In this document: positions 14,101 through 27,029 of the stretch, piece by piece | Position numbering within the stretch: the first letter of the stretch is position 1 | Layout: every line of letters starts with the position of its first letter | Assembly: GCF_001949145.1 (NCBI RefSeq) | Contig: NW_019091416.1 | Coordinates: forward strand, 1,529,132 to 1,593,131 | Direction: 5' to 3' | Length of the DNA: 64,000 bases | From: Acanthaster planci | Taxonomy: Eukaryota; Echinodermata; Asteroidea; Valvatida; Acanthasteridae | Made by a program: the position numbers and the translations under genes | The notes under the pieces: model-generated | The model's database searches: none | The model's input: the letters and a program-made list of their open reading frames with translations, nothing else | Told to the model about the DNA's origin: nothing

Positions 14101-17100
14101 ATATCTTGCACCCTCAGGTGATAACGATGTCCCGGATGAGACGACAGGTTTAACAAAGGAACAAAAAGAGCACATTCGGAAGTCATGGGCGGTCGTCTGC
14201 ACCATGAAGACCAAGTTCGGGGTGGAGCTCTTCGCCAAGTGAGTTTGAGACTTTTACATCGTCACACGATACGCTGCAGTCGGATGAGTGAACTTGTGTT
14301 TTTAGAGTTGTGACCCAGTGTCGCCATCTGTGATGGTTGCACAATTTAAACTGCCCGTAACATGAAATTACTTTGGAAATATTGTGTGCAACTTTCTACT
14401 CCCCATAAGTGTACAAAAAGTATTTGACATCCTGCTTGGGTTAATGTTAGAATTTTCCATACTTTTCCCAAAAGAAAAAGAAAATTGAAGACAGCAAAGT
14501 ATTTCAGCCTCTGACAATATTAGTGTAAAACATGGTATTGAGATTTCTGCGTGAAATCTTAAGAAATATGCAGATTTACATCCTTAACATGGCGAACGAA
14601 AATTGAATGTGATAGACAGGTTCATTTACAAGGACTACATAAACAAAAAACACACAAGTTGGGCCTTTTAGCTTACAGGGTAAGCACCGTGTATCGTCAT
14701 ATTCCTTTCGTCATGCCTTACGGTTACACAGTCAATCGCGCTGTCGCGGATATGTAGCATGCCGAATTCCATTTCCATGGCAGACTGCAGTCATCTGCGT
14801 ACAAGCCGGTCCCTTACAATCCTTGTTCTTGTACAGAATAAATACCAAAGTAGGTCCACAACAAACGACACCACTTAACAGCCACACCAGATTTCGTTTC
14901 ACCCTTCGAGTCACTGCAAATAACGAAGTTTTATCGAGCCCTATCGAGCCGATGACATTTTGTCCGCTTCTCCTTTCATGCATTATTCATATGTAAAAAT
15001 GCTGCGATAGAAACTCACTGCAGAAATGATTGTCGGTTTCTTTCTAAGGCTGTCTGTCCAAGTAAAAGTCTTTGAGATTTTGGTGGTGATAAGTTGGAGA
15101 GCGTCTTCCAACGTGATGTTCGTGATCGCGGCCTAGGTATTCCGATTTTTTCAAACTTCAATTTGCTTTATGACTTTTCTGCTATCTTTTATTTGTGTGT
15201 ATTTCATCTGTGTGTCTGTTTGTTTCGAAGAAGTTAAAATTAAAAAAAAAAATCCGTCATAATAGAGCCTGCATGCGCACGTCTTTTAAAGTCCATGACA
15301 AAACCAAATGTTCAGGAAATGAGATCGTCAGCTGTTGTCCATGTAGGCCTATATGCTCGATAATTACCACGAGACTGGAATGGATTCACGCGACGAACGA
15401 GGCTAAACAATCTTGATGACCCGACTCCACCCGTTATGGTGAGAAAGAACAAATACATAAGAATTTGTCGTCTGTAACAACAAATCAGTCGTCAACCATT
15501 ATGTGGACACAGTATCTCTTTTGACGTGGTCATTTTTTGGGCATCCGCCAGCGGTCTGGTTCCCGCCACCGATCAATAGGCTCGCCGCCCCCTTTTTCCG
15601 GTTCAGCTAATAGCCTATTATTATTTTAGGCAAGTATTGACAAGAATAACAGGAACTTGCATTACCTACGCCAAGTTGCCCGAATCCTCGAAAAACGATT
15701 TTTGACTACTGAGATCGGTCCAAAAGGGCTTTAATTGCTGTCAGTTTGCAATGTAATGTACTAAACGTTCTGGTGCACAGCACGAGCGAGTTAAAAAAAA
15801 AAACATACGCATGCAATCATTCTAAGTCAGGCTCCCGACTGCCCCTGTTTCCAGCGCTGTCGTTATCCACTTCGCGTCAACTTGACTTGACATTGGTCAT
15901 TTTGTGTCGATCAGCTTTGTGCTGTCGTGTCCGCTGCAGCGATTGCGAGATCCTCAGACCACCGGTCGCTTGTGGCGCGGCAAATTGGCATGCTTCCGAT
16001 CAGTAGACGTGGCCGACTCAGAGCTCGGGAGGGACCGTGATACGCCGCAGTGAACGTGTGGAGCTAGTTATGCCCTTGTCTGGACGCCAATCGATTCTTA
16101 CTTCAAAACCTTTTCTGATAAGTGTCAGTCAAAAAGTTGATTGTAAGAACTCCGAACTTGAGTTGTCTTTGATTTCTCTTCGCTCACTGCTTCCCTTAAG
16201 CACCCTAATATACCGTAAATACTGACTCGAGGGTCGATTTTCTCGTTTTGTCTACGGCTAACGGGAAATTGGACCAGGTTGACTTCATTAATTAACACAC
16301 AAACTTTAACGATTTTCGTAACTTTTTTAGTTTCCCGCCGAATCGTCCCGCTTCATAAGTTTGAAACAAAAGGGAACCTCGATCAGTACATGGTTACGCC
16401 ATCTTCATTGCCTTTCCAGGTAGACTTAATAACACCTCATATTAACGACTGCTTGGTACTTTGCGAGGAAAGTGCCCACGAAGTGCCCACAAGTCGCATA
16501 CACAATACCAAATCAACTCGAAGCCAGCCATGGCGTGTCGAATACAGCTTATACAATTTACCGCACATACTTTTTACCTAATTGAATTACGGGTCGTATA
16601 CGCATGCCCCCAGGGCCTTAGAAGCAGTCAGAGAAAAACCGAGGCCTTGGCAACAAAAAATGTTGCACTTTTCTTTACTCTACGGACATTGCAGGACAGC
16701 AGGGGCTTCCAAAATGGGCGTACATTTCCTGTACCCCCTGGGGGAACGCAAACACTTCTGTTGCAAATAATTGCCAATTTAAAGTTCAAGTTGGGGCAGT
16801 GTGATCAACACGACTGTGATCAACTCCAAGTGGTAAAGGAACCAACCACACATCCTGAAAAACCATCACACGTCTCGGTTCAGAAAATAAATTTTCCACG
16901 TCGTCTCTTGACTTTTTTTGTATGTTTTTTCGTCACTCGTTCAATATCCCCGTGACCTGTTCCCGAAAATTCCCTAACAGTGTCCTCGAAAGGACACGCG
17001 AGTTGTGAACTGTTTTTGAGGGATCTGTGATTTTCTCTCTCCAAACACTGGGAGCACATATTGAGTCGAGATGTCTTTGCCTCTAAACAGGGTTAAGTCT

Positions 17101-20100
17101 GGTCATGTTAACTGTAACGAAAGGTGCGGCAGCCACTTGGAGAGAAAAACATGTGGTTTATAGGGGGTGTGTCAAAAATAATCAGTGCATGAAGATATTT
17201 TTCTGTGCTTTTAGCGGATGTTCGTTAATGTACAGTCTGACACGGTGTTTTGTCTGCGTCAACGGATTCATGTAAGGGTGTACATTCATCATGTTTTGAA
17301 AAGCCTGTCATCATAAGTAACACCGCGGTTCCTGTTCTTAAAAACAGTAAATGCACGCAGGCTGCATGGGCTCAACCTTCACGTCTCTCACGGTGACCCA
17401 AAAGAACCTATCGGCTCAATGCCGCACTCTAAAAACTGAATACAACCGCCGGTGACTCAGTGGGCCTCTCACGAGATAACCATTGTTATCGTGCTTCCCA
17501 TTACACATTTCACTTTTTTGTGTATGCTCCCATCGTTACCCGACTATTTTGCGACGACTGCATGGGGCCACGGAGCTTTGAAAAATTTTTTACATTTGAC
17601 CCCAAAATATGTATGTACGAAAATACTCAGTTATCTACAGTTTAGAATCACTTTGGGAAATACAGTGACTAGAGGATTATTGAACAATTTTATTCCACTT
17701 TTGCTCTTTAAAATGGGAATATTTGAGGTGTTGGTTTTATATTTTTAGACCGTGGAGAGGCCTTAAGAAAAGTTTGGTAAACAAGTGCTAGTCACGGGCA
17801 CCCAGAGCACATGGATTTTGTTACTAAAAAACCTTTGCTCAGGCTTCGTAACTCTTCGATACTAATCAGAATTTTCCATTGAGGTAAAACTAAGCATAGC
17901 ACTGGCCAATTCTCAAGGCAGAAAGTTTCAGTGTTATACCCCCATGCACCGCCGAAAAAATTGATCAGTCGTTCTGTGAACCTGAAGTACCATGCTTGAT
18001 ATTTCTTCTTTCTTTCTTTCTTTTTTTTTTCGGACAGGCTATTTACAAACTATCCAAGCTCCCAGCAGCACTTCGCCCAGCTCAAAGACTTGAAAGATAT
18101 TGATGTCTTAAAGAAGAATCCCAAGATGCGAGCGCATGGCTACCGGGTAGTCTCGGCCTTCTGTTCTCTGGTCGAGAACCTGGACACGCCCGACATCTTC
18201 ATCGAGCTGCTGAAAAACACGGGCTACTCGCACAGCATGAGGAACGTACCTCATCACTACTTTGAGGTGAGTTCGCTGCCCCCTACCCCATTTTTAATCC
18301 AGCCCCCAGTGATGGCGCTGTTACGTGTTGATTTTAAAACGCTCCACTAAGTCCCTTATGTTTAAAGGCATCCAGATGGAGTCCGGTAGTATCTCTTGAT
18401 GCCTAATACATCTGGGCAGAGCTAGCTCTTGCAGCTTTAACCGGTGCAGACGTAGACCTAGCCGACACGAGCTTTAGACATTGCTCACTATTATAGTCGA
18501 CACGTCTGCTTGCGTGACGACAATCAGTCAAGGATCTCTTTACATCGTGCGATGTTGGACAACGCCCGAATTACTTGGCTAAGGGTCTAGGAAAATACAA
18601 CGTCACGTGCCTAGTTGAAGTTGCCAGCTAGCGACTCGATCCGTTCCCATACTGTTACTATGTGTCGGAGCTGAGTAGTACAGACGCGGCATGAGTCTAT
18701 ACCTGGACTGCCCGAGAATGCGGGGCTAGCGGGTTTTTACCCTCGAAATACAGCCTCGTACACACCACGATGCATGTTCCATGTTTGCCCTTCACCTTCT
18801 CTGTTCATTCTCCGGGTTGTCACTTGAACTCGGCCAGGACTCGAACCCACGACATCCTACATACAAGTGCAATGCACGCCTTTACCACTGGCCAACAATC
18901 AAGCTTGCAGCGGAGTGATTGAGAGCGAACTCGTGGAAAATGTGTTCCAGTTGCAGTAATATTCGAATAATGCAAAGAAAAGTAATGGTTAGTCTTGAAA
19001 AAGTAGAAAAACACGTTCTTGCACAACAACCCTGGAATATGGTCCCTGACTAGGAAATCCGGTCACATCGGCTTGAACTGTTGATTAGCTGCAAGCGTGA
19101 TTTGAGTTATTACATTATTATGGGTCAAAAGGTAACTATTCTCCCCCCGTCAGAAAAGTACATCTTGGCCGCAGATCTGGGCCAACATGGACTATTGGGC
19201 TAGTGGGATTCCCATCCGGAATTTGTATTCGTCTACATGTATTTGCATGTTTGTTGCGATCCACTGATTTTGCAGCTTGTCCGACCATGTCCGACCGAAT
19301 GTAATCCGCGATCTTTGTGGCTTCCTTGTCTTTACCTTGCACTGTACTGACGTAATGCATCCCATCGACGCGGTTGACCCAATACAGAAACTCCTGTCGG
19401 GTATATATGAACACTGCTGTGTTTTCCCACTGATAGAAAAAAAAGATGGATGTATCAACGGACTGCATAATGGGACGACACCTGGGTAGCGTACGTCTCA
19501 TCATGACGTGATCATAGCCATAGTTACAGCCACCTGATGTGGTATCCAGGAATTACTCGGCTATCGAGTTTCGTTGATTTAAAGGGTATTTTTTCCTCAT
19601 AGAATTACCCCCTACACGGCATTTACATCATATATCTACTCTGACAACCCACGCTTTTTTTTTACTGATACGGATGATGCAAGATATGGGGCGGAGAGAA
19701 CCCCCCCCTCGCCTTTGTGTTGGTCATTGTTTGGTCAGAATCTCAGGAATTCTTTACAGACTTCTAGGGGGGATGTGTTAGGTAACAATAGTTTAGAGTG
19801 TGTACAGGGATTGGACGGGGGGTACCCGTCGGCCCCATATCGTGCACGGTATCACCGTGGCTGACTCCGGCACCTGACATGCGAAATCGTCACGGCAAAC
19901 AGCTAAGTAGTTGTACTGTTGACTTAAACTATCGCAACGTGGATTCGAATTCCATCAACAGGGTAAATAACCTGTACATCTTTTTCTGTGCCCTATAAAC
20001 AAACTTACGAGTGAGAATTTTAAAAAGTGGGTGGCACATTACAAGACTGTTACAGGGCATGCATTCTCTGCAAGGGGTGGGGTAGAAGTGCCATGGCGAC

Positions 20101-23100
20101 CCCCAGACGGAAAATTAAAAAGAACAGAAAGAAATAGAACGTAGAATCTTGCAATCTGTTGCAGTTTCAGTGCGCAAAAAGACATATCAAAGATTTCTGT
20201 TGTGTAGTTGATATTTTGTCAATGGGTGATTACAGAAGATTAGAGGGGAGGCCGTTCGACCACCTGAACCCAGCCCCCATTCGCCCTTGCCGTATGGCGC
20301 TACAGAGCTAGGCCCTATTAAATGGTTGGTACAAACCGTCAGTTACACAGATGAGATATTTTTCGCTGGTTTTCACACGCATACATGTATTATGTCGGTC
20401 ATTCTGAAAAGGCTTTTAAAGTATTTTCTTGAGCGCAAGATACCCTTCAACCACGACGTGACTGTAGCTCTTTAAAGTATAAAAAAAAGGGCCCCATGCT
20501 CAATGCATTAGTAAGTCAGAAATCACCCCCAAAGAGTGTAAATTAAATTACGCGGCAAATAAAGCGTTATTTTTATGAGGTGAAACGTTTTCTTCCAGTC
20601 CGCTTCGTGGCAATATTCCCCAGTGTTCAGACGGGGCAGAACCCGACTGGTGCTGTGGGTACAAAAGCCGAGGCAGCCGCGGGCTAGAATCAACGGCCGC
20701 GGAGTTTCCACCTCAGCGCGGTATACATCGCGATGTGCGCCTCCAGCAGCGCCGAGAACCAAACTCACAGTCACAGGCGGCGAATTAAGGCCGATAATTA
20801 TGAGGCTCGCAATCCCAGGCCAGAGCCCAGTAAAAATAGAACGCAGCGAACCAGCTGAGTTGGCACTATTCATACGACAGGCTGGTCTACTGTGGGCCTT
20901 TCGCGTCCAGATCACTTTCATTTGCGTTGAATTTTGGAAACAACTGGCAGGATTTTAGGCAATGAGTCTCCTAGAATTTTGGAAAACATATCTTCCAAAC
21001 AGCTTGTAGCAGACCATTTCCACTTACGAATTGCCGCTGGAGTCTCAGAACTGACCAATGATATTCTGTAGTCAGTACATGTATAGTCCTATATCTAAAC
21101 ATACAAGCAGGAATGAACAGGCATGTTAGCGAGCAAGTGGATACCTGGTCGCTTTGATAGGTTGGAATAATAATAAAAGACACATCCCCATCTTTTGCGA
21201 CTGATCAGTGGCCGTTAGAATAATCGACCAATTACCACTTCCGTCTGTTGACGTTTAAGATTTGCATGATTGGCCTACTTTCATCTTTTGTGGGTTCCGT
21301 ATAATGCCCAGACTACTTCATGTTTCTAGCGCAGACTTGTAATACGGGCGATTCACAATAGTGCGCCTCTAAGAGTTTGCAATGCGTTGGCCAATTACGA
21401 CGCGTGAAATCTGTCGACCCTTTCCGAACGCGCAATAGGTCGACAGGTTTCACGCATCGTGATTGGCCAGCGCGTTCAAACTCTTGGAGGCGCACTATTG
21501 CGAATCGCCTGTATTGCCTCATTTAAGGTTAGTATGTTTTTTTTTTAATATAATGACAAGGCAGTTTGGAGTACTGCGAACGCGTGTAAGCCTACACCTC
21601 TGGCAACTATGAGAAAGGGGGAAATAGTCCCCCACAAGTAGTCCACGCATTCGAGTTTGAATATTTGGCTCATCAAAACGACAAGAGCGAGCAGAAAGCC
21701 TAGATTTACAGGATAAAGGAAAGCAAAATCTGGAAAAAATGGATGAGCCCTCCCGGCCCCTAGAAGTTCAAACTTCAACCAAGAGCTAGTGAACAATTGT
21801 AAATATGAGACTAAACACTGTACCATGCATTGTGGGTGGCAGTGCACTTTCCTGGTATGCATTAATTCCTCTAATGTCAACATGGAAAAATTAGGCAGCA
21901 TCGCGCATGTTCATGTGTGTACCACCAAATGTTTGGTACCGCATCAACGGGCTGTCTGCAGGAGTCACAGGCGTCTATGGGGAGTGGCTGTGGCTGCTGA
22001 GTCCAGTGGCTTCCGCGTAATTATTTCTTGCCGTAGCCATAACTTTGGCACATCTCAATCCTCGTTGTATGGCTACACGGCGCCCTCTTCAGATCGGGCA
22101 TTCGTCCGGATTCAGTAATGGTCTATGTGGGCGTATCGTGCTTATTGGAGCTAACGTCACAAAAAAGCGCATTCAATCCGAGTGTTTACACCCGTTTGTA
22201 TAGTGCCAATATGTTTTGTAAATGTCTCTGCACTTTTTAGCGAGGGAACTTAATCGGGAACTACTGTATTTAGAAAGCACTCTCTTTGAAAGTGACATTG
22301 TTTTGGCCAACATTAGAGAGATGAGACGGCTTTGTCAGTGTTTGCTTGGACATCTGGGGTCTCAAAAAATATATTGATGTGTTTCACTTACCTCGAACTC
22401 GACCCTTCTCAGTTTTTCATTGTGGATACACGTTGAACGTTGAAGCCCGTAGCCAAGACTAAAGCATGATTGTCTGAAGTAGGCCTAAGTAAAAGTTAGA
22501 GAATGGAGAACAGTTACAAAAATCTCGCACAAATCGGTAACACACGAGGCTTCCAAATTGTATTCCGTCTTTATTTTTCCCCAATCGTCAAACAGTCGTA
22601 TAACCATACAACTCGTCATCTAGCAAATATGCCAGTTGACAGTAATTTTCCAGCGGTGTGTTTGGATAAACTGTAGGCCTATACCCTCTGGAATTGGCCC
22701 GGCAAAAATAATGACTTGGATTCGGGGAGGACCCATGCACACCCCCTCCGGAATTAAAAACATTCACATTTGAAAGATTATACAAGAACTCTGAGCCCTG
22801 ACAAATGATTACAACTTTGCTGAGCCTTCAACTTCAAGACGGTAACACAGTTTTCCATTAAAGGCAGCCTGTGGTTGGCTTACTAGAAGAGACAAAATTT
22901 TACCGATCCTTTAGAAAATTTGTTTGTTTTTCACATTTTCTGTTAATAGTCACCCTTGCCTGACTCCCTATCTCTGAGAATTTGGCCAACAGATGTCGGT
23001 AATTTCATCGGTATTCAACTCAACGATACATGATGTAAAATGTTTTTGAAACACGGCGGTAAATGCTAGTTATTGTGAAACGAAACTTGTGACAGCTCAT

Positions 23101-26100
23101 GAGGACAGCACTGAGTTCATCAACCACAAAATGACGTCTTTTGTTCTAAGGAGTATTTTCTGGATTATTAGATCTTCCCCCGAAAAATATTTGATTTATA
23201 GTTTGACCGAAAGTAACTTGTGACGGTAAACCTAAAAAGGTCTGGACGCATCGCCCATTGCACTCGTCTGTGCTTTTACCAACTATTACTTGGCTGGCAA
23301 ACAGCATCGAGAGGAGTTATAAAGCCCGTGCAAACAGTCACTTGTCGACGATGCCTCAAGGGGTGCGGCAAGTGGAACTGGAAACGACATGACATTTACT
23401 CTCGAAATCCCCTTCGCAGACCCGGAAACCGAATGGGAGAAATCGCAGTGTGAATTTGCAGCCTGTTATGAATGAATTAGTTAGTAATCCGACCACGGCA
23501 AAGTGTTTAGTCTCAGAGAAGCTGTCCTAGCGCTTGAACTTTGGGGGAAATGGGTTCGGTATTACGGTTGGAAAAAAATCGAATTGCATCTATTCAGTAT
23601 ATAATCGTTCATGGATGAACCATGGAGTTTTATTCCTCTGTGGATGAATACAGTTTCAATTACCAAGTGACCGTGCTTCGTGAAGTTTAAGACCTTGTAC
23701 CGTTTCCCAGTATGTGTATAGGGTTTGTACCCATCGATTTATCATTCTTTTTCCTAATGGAAAGAACTGTCATTCACGTTTTGAGAAAAAAGTCGGAACC
23801 GTTAAAGCAGTTATGCGGGGCTTTTTGGGTACCGGTACCTTCTTAGCCCTGAGGGTCCCAACATTCCATTCTATCAACAAGACTGAACATATATCGTACC
23901 GTAAAACATTCATTAAAATAAGGCTGACAAGTTTTTTTTCACCAACCACTCAGCGAGTAGGCCCACATACATGTAGGTCAGGCGGCAAATGAGCAATGCG
24001 AAGTCAGCCAACAGTGCAAAGGCAGGAAAGTCAAGACGAATAGCCTTAATTTTACGCGTGCGCACAGAATTTACGCGCCTGCCTCATGGGGGTAAGCTAC
24101 CCAGAATGCACTGTGTTTCTTTTAGGTAGCCGTCACAAGGCTTTAGCGCACTTGGAGAGGCAGATGCGGAGGAGCGTCTAAGGCAGTCAGTCAGTGCACG
24201 GGTCTGGCCTGTAGGCTCGATCAGTCGGCGAACAGTCAGACTTCTAAGCATTCTAACCAGACGAACGGCCAAACAACCGCCAAGGGCTTGTCACGCCTCC
24301 ATTCAATCGCCGCACGCCACCCAAGAAGGCAGTCACGGTCATTACCAACCTGACCCGACTTGACCTCCAGCCTTTGGTATTGTTTTGCACTGAGTTAAAA
24401 TAACACTCCGTGCATTTAGTGGAACTGCCCCAGGCTTATTCTCCTGGTGTAAAAATAATCCCTAGCAGCACACCTGCCGAAGTGTGGAGATTTCTGCAGG
24501 TGTAGGTTTCTCCACGGGAGGGACACCAAAAAATGCCATCTGGGGGTCTGTTTTGTCACAGGTTTGTCTTTTCAACTGGTCATCAAGTTCCCTGTTGTTT
24601 ATGTTATGTGGCAGTCGTGTAACGGTCATAATCTCTTGTACCCGAGACGTGGGAGGAAGTCAATTTGACAACTACTCTCTCATCTTGGAACTCAGTGTCC
24701 CCCTGTCTGTAGGCTTACCCACTGGTAACCAGTGTACCTCTTTTTGTTTACAATTACCATTGCTTGATCATTTCAATTTCTTCTTTTTGGGAATTTACTA
24801 TCATTGTGGAGCACTTAAATCAAGACTCTGTTTTGAATGAACAATTGATAAAAAGTGTACCAGTTCTTCAGAAATACATGTACATTTTTCCTTCTGCACG
24901 ATGCTACAAGACGATGCAGTCTCGGTTAAGAGCTGGAATTTATCTTGGACGGAAGTTTTTGTTTGTTCCTGCGCAAGGTGTCATTGGAACATTCGTAACC
25001 AGTCTAATGCTAAAAACAGTCATTCAAATCGAACATTCTATTTTCTAATGGAACCAACTGCGCACTAAAAAGCATGGACAAAATGCTTTTCCTGGGAAAA
25101 ATCAAGGATGATTTATATATTCCATCAGTTAAAGCAAATACGCCGTAGAAGTTATCCGATCGCTGACGGTGAAAAGGTATTATAATCCCAACATCTCAAT
25201 GTCAGGTGGAAAACAACATCCGACACTATGATTTCTCGGTAAAGTAACAGTACTTGTAGCACTTCGGGGGGCCAATTCACTGCATACTTCTGCGAGTTAG
25301 CCCCCAAACTATTTGACGGCTGTTCCAATTTACCCGCTGCCCGTCAGCAACGGATCCTGGGCCCCGTGTCATGCAAGGTGGTTGGCTTAGGTATAGAAGC
25401 GAGCCGACTGAACTGAGCTAATTTCAACCACCTAGCTTCTAAAATTGGAGCAGGGGTATTCATTGAAAGAGCGACCCCGGATCCTTTCGGTTTAGGGCGA
25501 GGGCCTGATGGGTTCCCACGGCTCGTGCGTGGCCTCAATCTTTTCCACCAGTTATTTTTAGACGATTTGAATAACATTTTTCTCCAAATGCTTTCGTGTT
25601 TCACACTGAGAGGATATAGAGAGCGGCGTGTCTGCAACAGCAGGGTGGGCAGAAAACCTGGGGGAGGTTGTAGGTTTCTTCTCAATAAATAGCGAGCGTG
25701 ACAAATCCACTGGATCCACCGTAACCGTGTTATTCGCGGTTGTCATAGTTCCCGTGTCACTACAGTTTTGGTTTATTTTGGGGTATGGTTCAATGGACGG
25801 GTCGTCGGACCTGATGTGCAGTGGTGTTTAGTTAAAGGGCGCTATGTTACAGATCGGAGTGGAAGATCCTGCGCGTCTTCAGCAAGTTGCAGCATCAATT
25901 AAGGAATTCTTCCATGACAGCAATCATACCTGTTTGTAGCTGGGTCGAGTACGTGGTAATAACAGTGCAATTCAGGTATTTTACATATTTAACACCAAGG
26001 CGGAAGGCTACTTTTATTGTACCGTCAATAACTGCAATGCGTTTGACAAAACCACGGTTTTGAACAAAAAAAAATTAATTGATAAATCTAGAGTGAATTC

Positions 26101-26320
26101 ATCAAACAACGTTTCTGCGTGGGCCCACCAACGCCATATCAATATCTCACTCGTCTTGTTTTTTTTCATGCAGGAACTTGGACTGGTTTTTTTGGAGGTG
26201 ATGTCCGAACAGCTTGGAGACAAGTTCACACCAAAGGCCAAAGAGGCTTGGGGTTTGGCCTACGGCTTCATGTGTAAGGTCATCTTGGGCGCAATGGACG
26301 AGGTGGAGAACGAGAAATGA
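5016..26320 (+). CDS. globin, four exons (alpha-globin-locus type)
   Basis: Heme protein that would bind O2 or other small ligands in the cytosol. Joining 5016-5109, 14118-14238, 18038-18266 and 26174-26320 gives 591 nt, or 196 aa plus TGA, and every splice phase matches. Residues 1-45 form an N-terminal extension with Cys28 and Cys32. The globin fold starts near residue 46. Visible landmarks are Trp55 (A12), Phe84 (CD1), distal His105 (E7), proximal His137 (F8) and Trp174 in helix H. The second and third introns fall at B12.2 (phase 2) and G7.0 (phase 0), the positions conserved across animal globins. No E11 intron, as found in neuroglobin, is present. Length resembles cytoglobin (190 aa) more than myoglobin. 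Its neighbours LUC7L and FAM234 repeat the vertebrate alpha-globin context. Exon 1 is the least certain part. Confidence 0.92.
5110..14117 (+). other. globin intron 1 (about 9.0 kb)
   Basis: No additional exon is recognised. The intron contains palindromic CRE octamers at 6601-6608 and 8542-8549, an (AAAC)n tract at 10235-10271 and a (CT)n run near 12466-12481. The rest is unassigned AT-rich sequence. The many open frames up to about 200 codons lack family motifs. Confidence 0.6.
10235..10271. repeat. (AAAC)n microsatellite
   Basis: About nine uninterrupted copies of the tetranucleotide AAAC/CAAA within globin intron 1. Confidence 0.9.
14118..14238 (+). CDS. globin exon 2 (helices A-B)
   Basis: The acceptor is CACCCTCAG|GT and the donor is CCAA|GTGAGT. 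The exon covers helices A and B, with the A12 Trp in HIRKSWAVV. It ends after two bases of a Lys codon, which is the classical B12.2 globin intron. Confidence 0.92.
14239..18037 (+). other. globin intron 2 (B12.2, about 3.8 kb)
   Basis: No coding or RNA gene is recognised. It ends in a long pyrimidine tract (TTTC)n/T(n) at about 18007-18030, immediately before the acceptor at 18036-18037. Confidence 0.65.
18038..18266 (+). CDS. globin exon 3 (helices C-G, heme pocket)
   Basis: The acceptor is CGGACAG|GC and the donor TTTGAG|GTGAGT. It carries the heme pocket: Phe84 (CD1) in QQHFAQL, distal His105 in MRAHGYRVV and proximal His137 in GYSHSMRNVP. CD1 to E7 spacing is 21 residues, as in myoglobin; E7 to F8 is 32 rather than 29, implying a short insertion before helix F. 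It ends in phase 0 at G7.0. Confidence 0.95.
18825..18895 (-). repeat. tRNA-derived SINE head
   Basis: On the minus strand an A-box-like TGGCCAGTGGT is followed about 40 nt later by a perfect B box, GGTTCGAGTCC. The flanks do not pair as an acceptor stem, so this is read as the tRNA-related head of a SINE and not a tRNA gene. Confidence 0.5.
19692..19850 (+). repeat. dispersed copy of the 113-bp G-rich repeat
   Basis: Runs parallel to 33322-33475. Shared pieces include GAGAGAACCCCCC, TTGGTCATTGT, GGAATTCTTT and GGATGTGTTAGGTAACAATAG followed by a G/C-rich GGGGGGTACCC block. Confidence 0.75.
21341..21515. mobile_element. fold-back MITE-like element
   Basis: Two arms of 79 and 78 nt (21341-21419 and 21438-21515) are inverted copies with roughly 85-90% identity, separated by only 18 nt. 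Arms begin AATAC(G/A)GGCGATTC and end GTCGACC at the loop. There is no coding capacity, and no clear target-site duplication was found. It is read as a small non-autonomous fold-back transposon. Confidence 0.75.
26174..26320 (+). CDS. globin exon 4 (helices G-H)
   Basis: The acceptor is TTTCATGCAG|GA. The exon encodes the end of helix G and helix H, including LGLVFLEVMSEQLGDKF and the helix H Trp174, then ENEK and TGA. It corresponds to the third exon of vertebrate globins. Confidence 0.95.
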   Translation, partial: ELGLVFLEVMSEQLGDKFTPKAKEAWGLAYGFMCKVILGAMDEVENEK

Positions 26321-27023
26321 TGCCCTCCCGAGATCACGCGCTTCATGTTTCCGAATTCTCGTCTAAACATAGACGTGGCTCAAGTTGTTAGTCACTGATG
26401 AGACTGGGTACATTCCTGCACTTACAGCAGTTACTAGAATGGAACGGCAGATATCGTGCCAAATGTAGCGATACAAATTATAAAAACGAAACATTTCACA
26501 TGCTCCTATCCCCGTTGTTGCTTTTTACAAGCAAGAGTGCGAACAGGTATTTGAGATCAATCAATGGTTCACAGGACTTTGTTAGACGAACTTGATGGTT
26601 ATATGAGTTTGCTTTGCATTCACAATTCCCATGAATTAATTAACAGTTGGGCTTAAAGCTGCAACCCTCAGACCACCGACTTCATCAACCACTAAGAACT
26701 TGACTCACGTTAAAATCTTCCAAGAACTAATTATTATAGTACACTTTCTATAGGCCTCTGTCATCATTATATGCAATGTGGGGAATACTGGGTTCCCATA
26801 GTAACCAGGGCTTGTGGGTCAATCAAATTGTGAGTCCCAACTCTCTATACTAGCTGTGCTCCCAGCCTGACGGGTCAGAGGAGTTGACTCCATGGTCCAA
26901 ATGTCTATATCATAGAGAAAATAACTCAATATAGCTGTATCATCTACAGGCAACTTTAATTTTGAATGCCGGTGGTGGGCCATACTTACGTCTGATTCAG
27001 TTTGTCGGGAGGATGTATAATTT

Positions 27024-27029
27024 AATAAA
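27024..27029 (+). terminator. candidate globin polyadenylation signal
   Basis: First AATAAA hexamer noticed downstream of the globin stop codon, about 700 nt after it. Later AATAAA sites also exist, so this assignment is tentative. Confidence 0.3.

Larger units (their letters stand above)
18267..26173 (+). other. globin intron 3 (G7.0, about 7.9 kb)
   Basis: No exon is recognised. Contents are a minus-strand tRNA-like SINE near 18825-18895, one copy of a G-rich 113-bp repeat family (19692-19850), a GC-rich island (20630-20840) and a nearly perfect fold-back element (21341-21515). The remainder is unassigned. Confidence 0.6.

Noticed and set aside
20523-20958. Opposing frames of 132 and 111 codons
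   Set aside because: Open in both strands because of a GC-rich island; no protein motif recognised. Kept as a finding about the island, not as genes.
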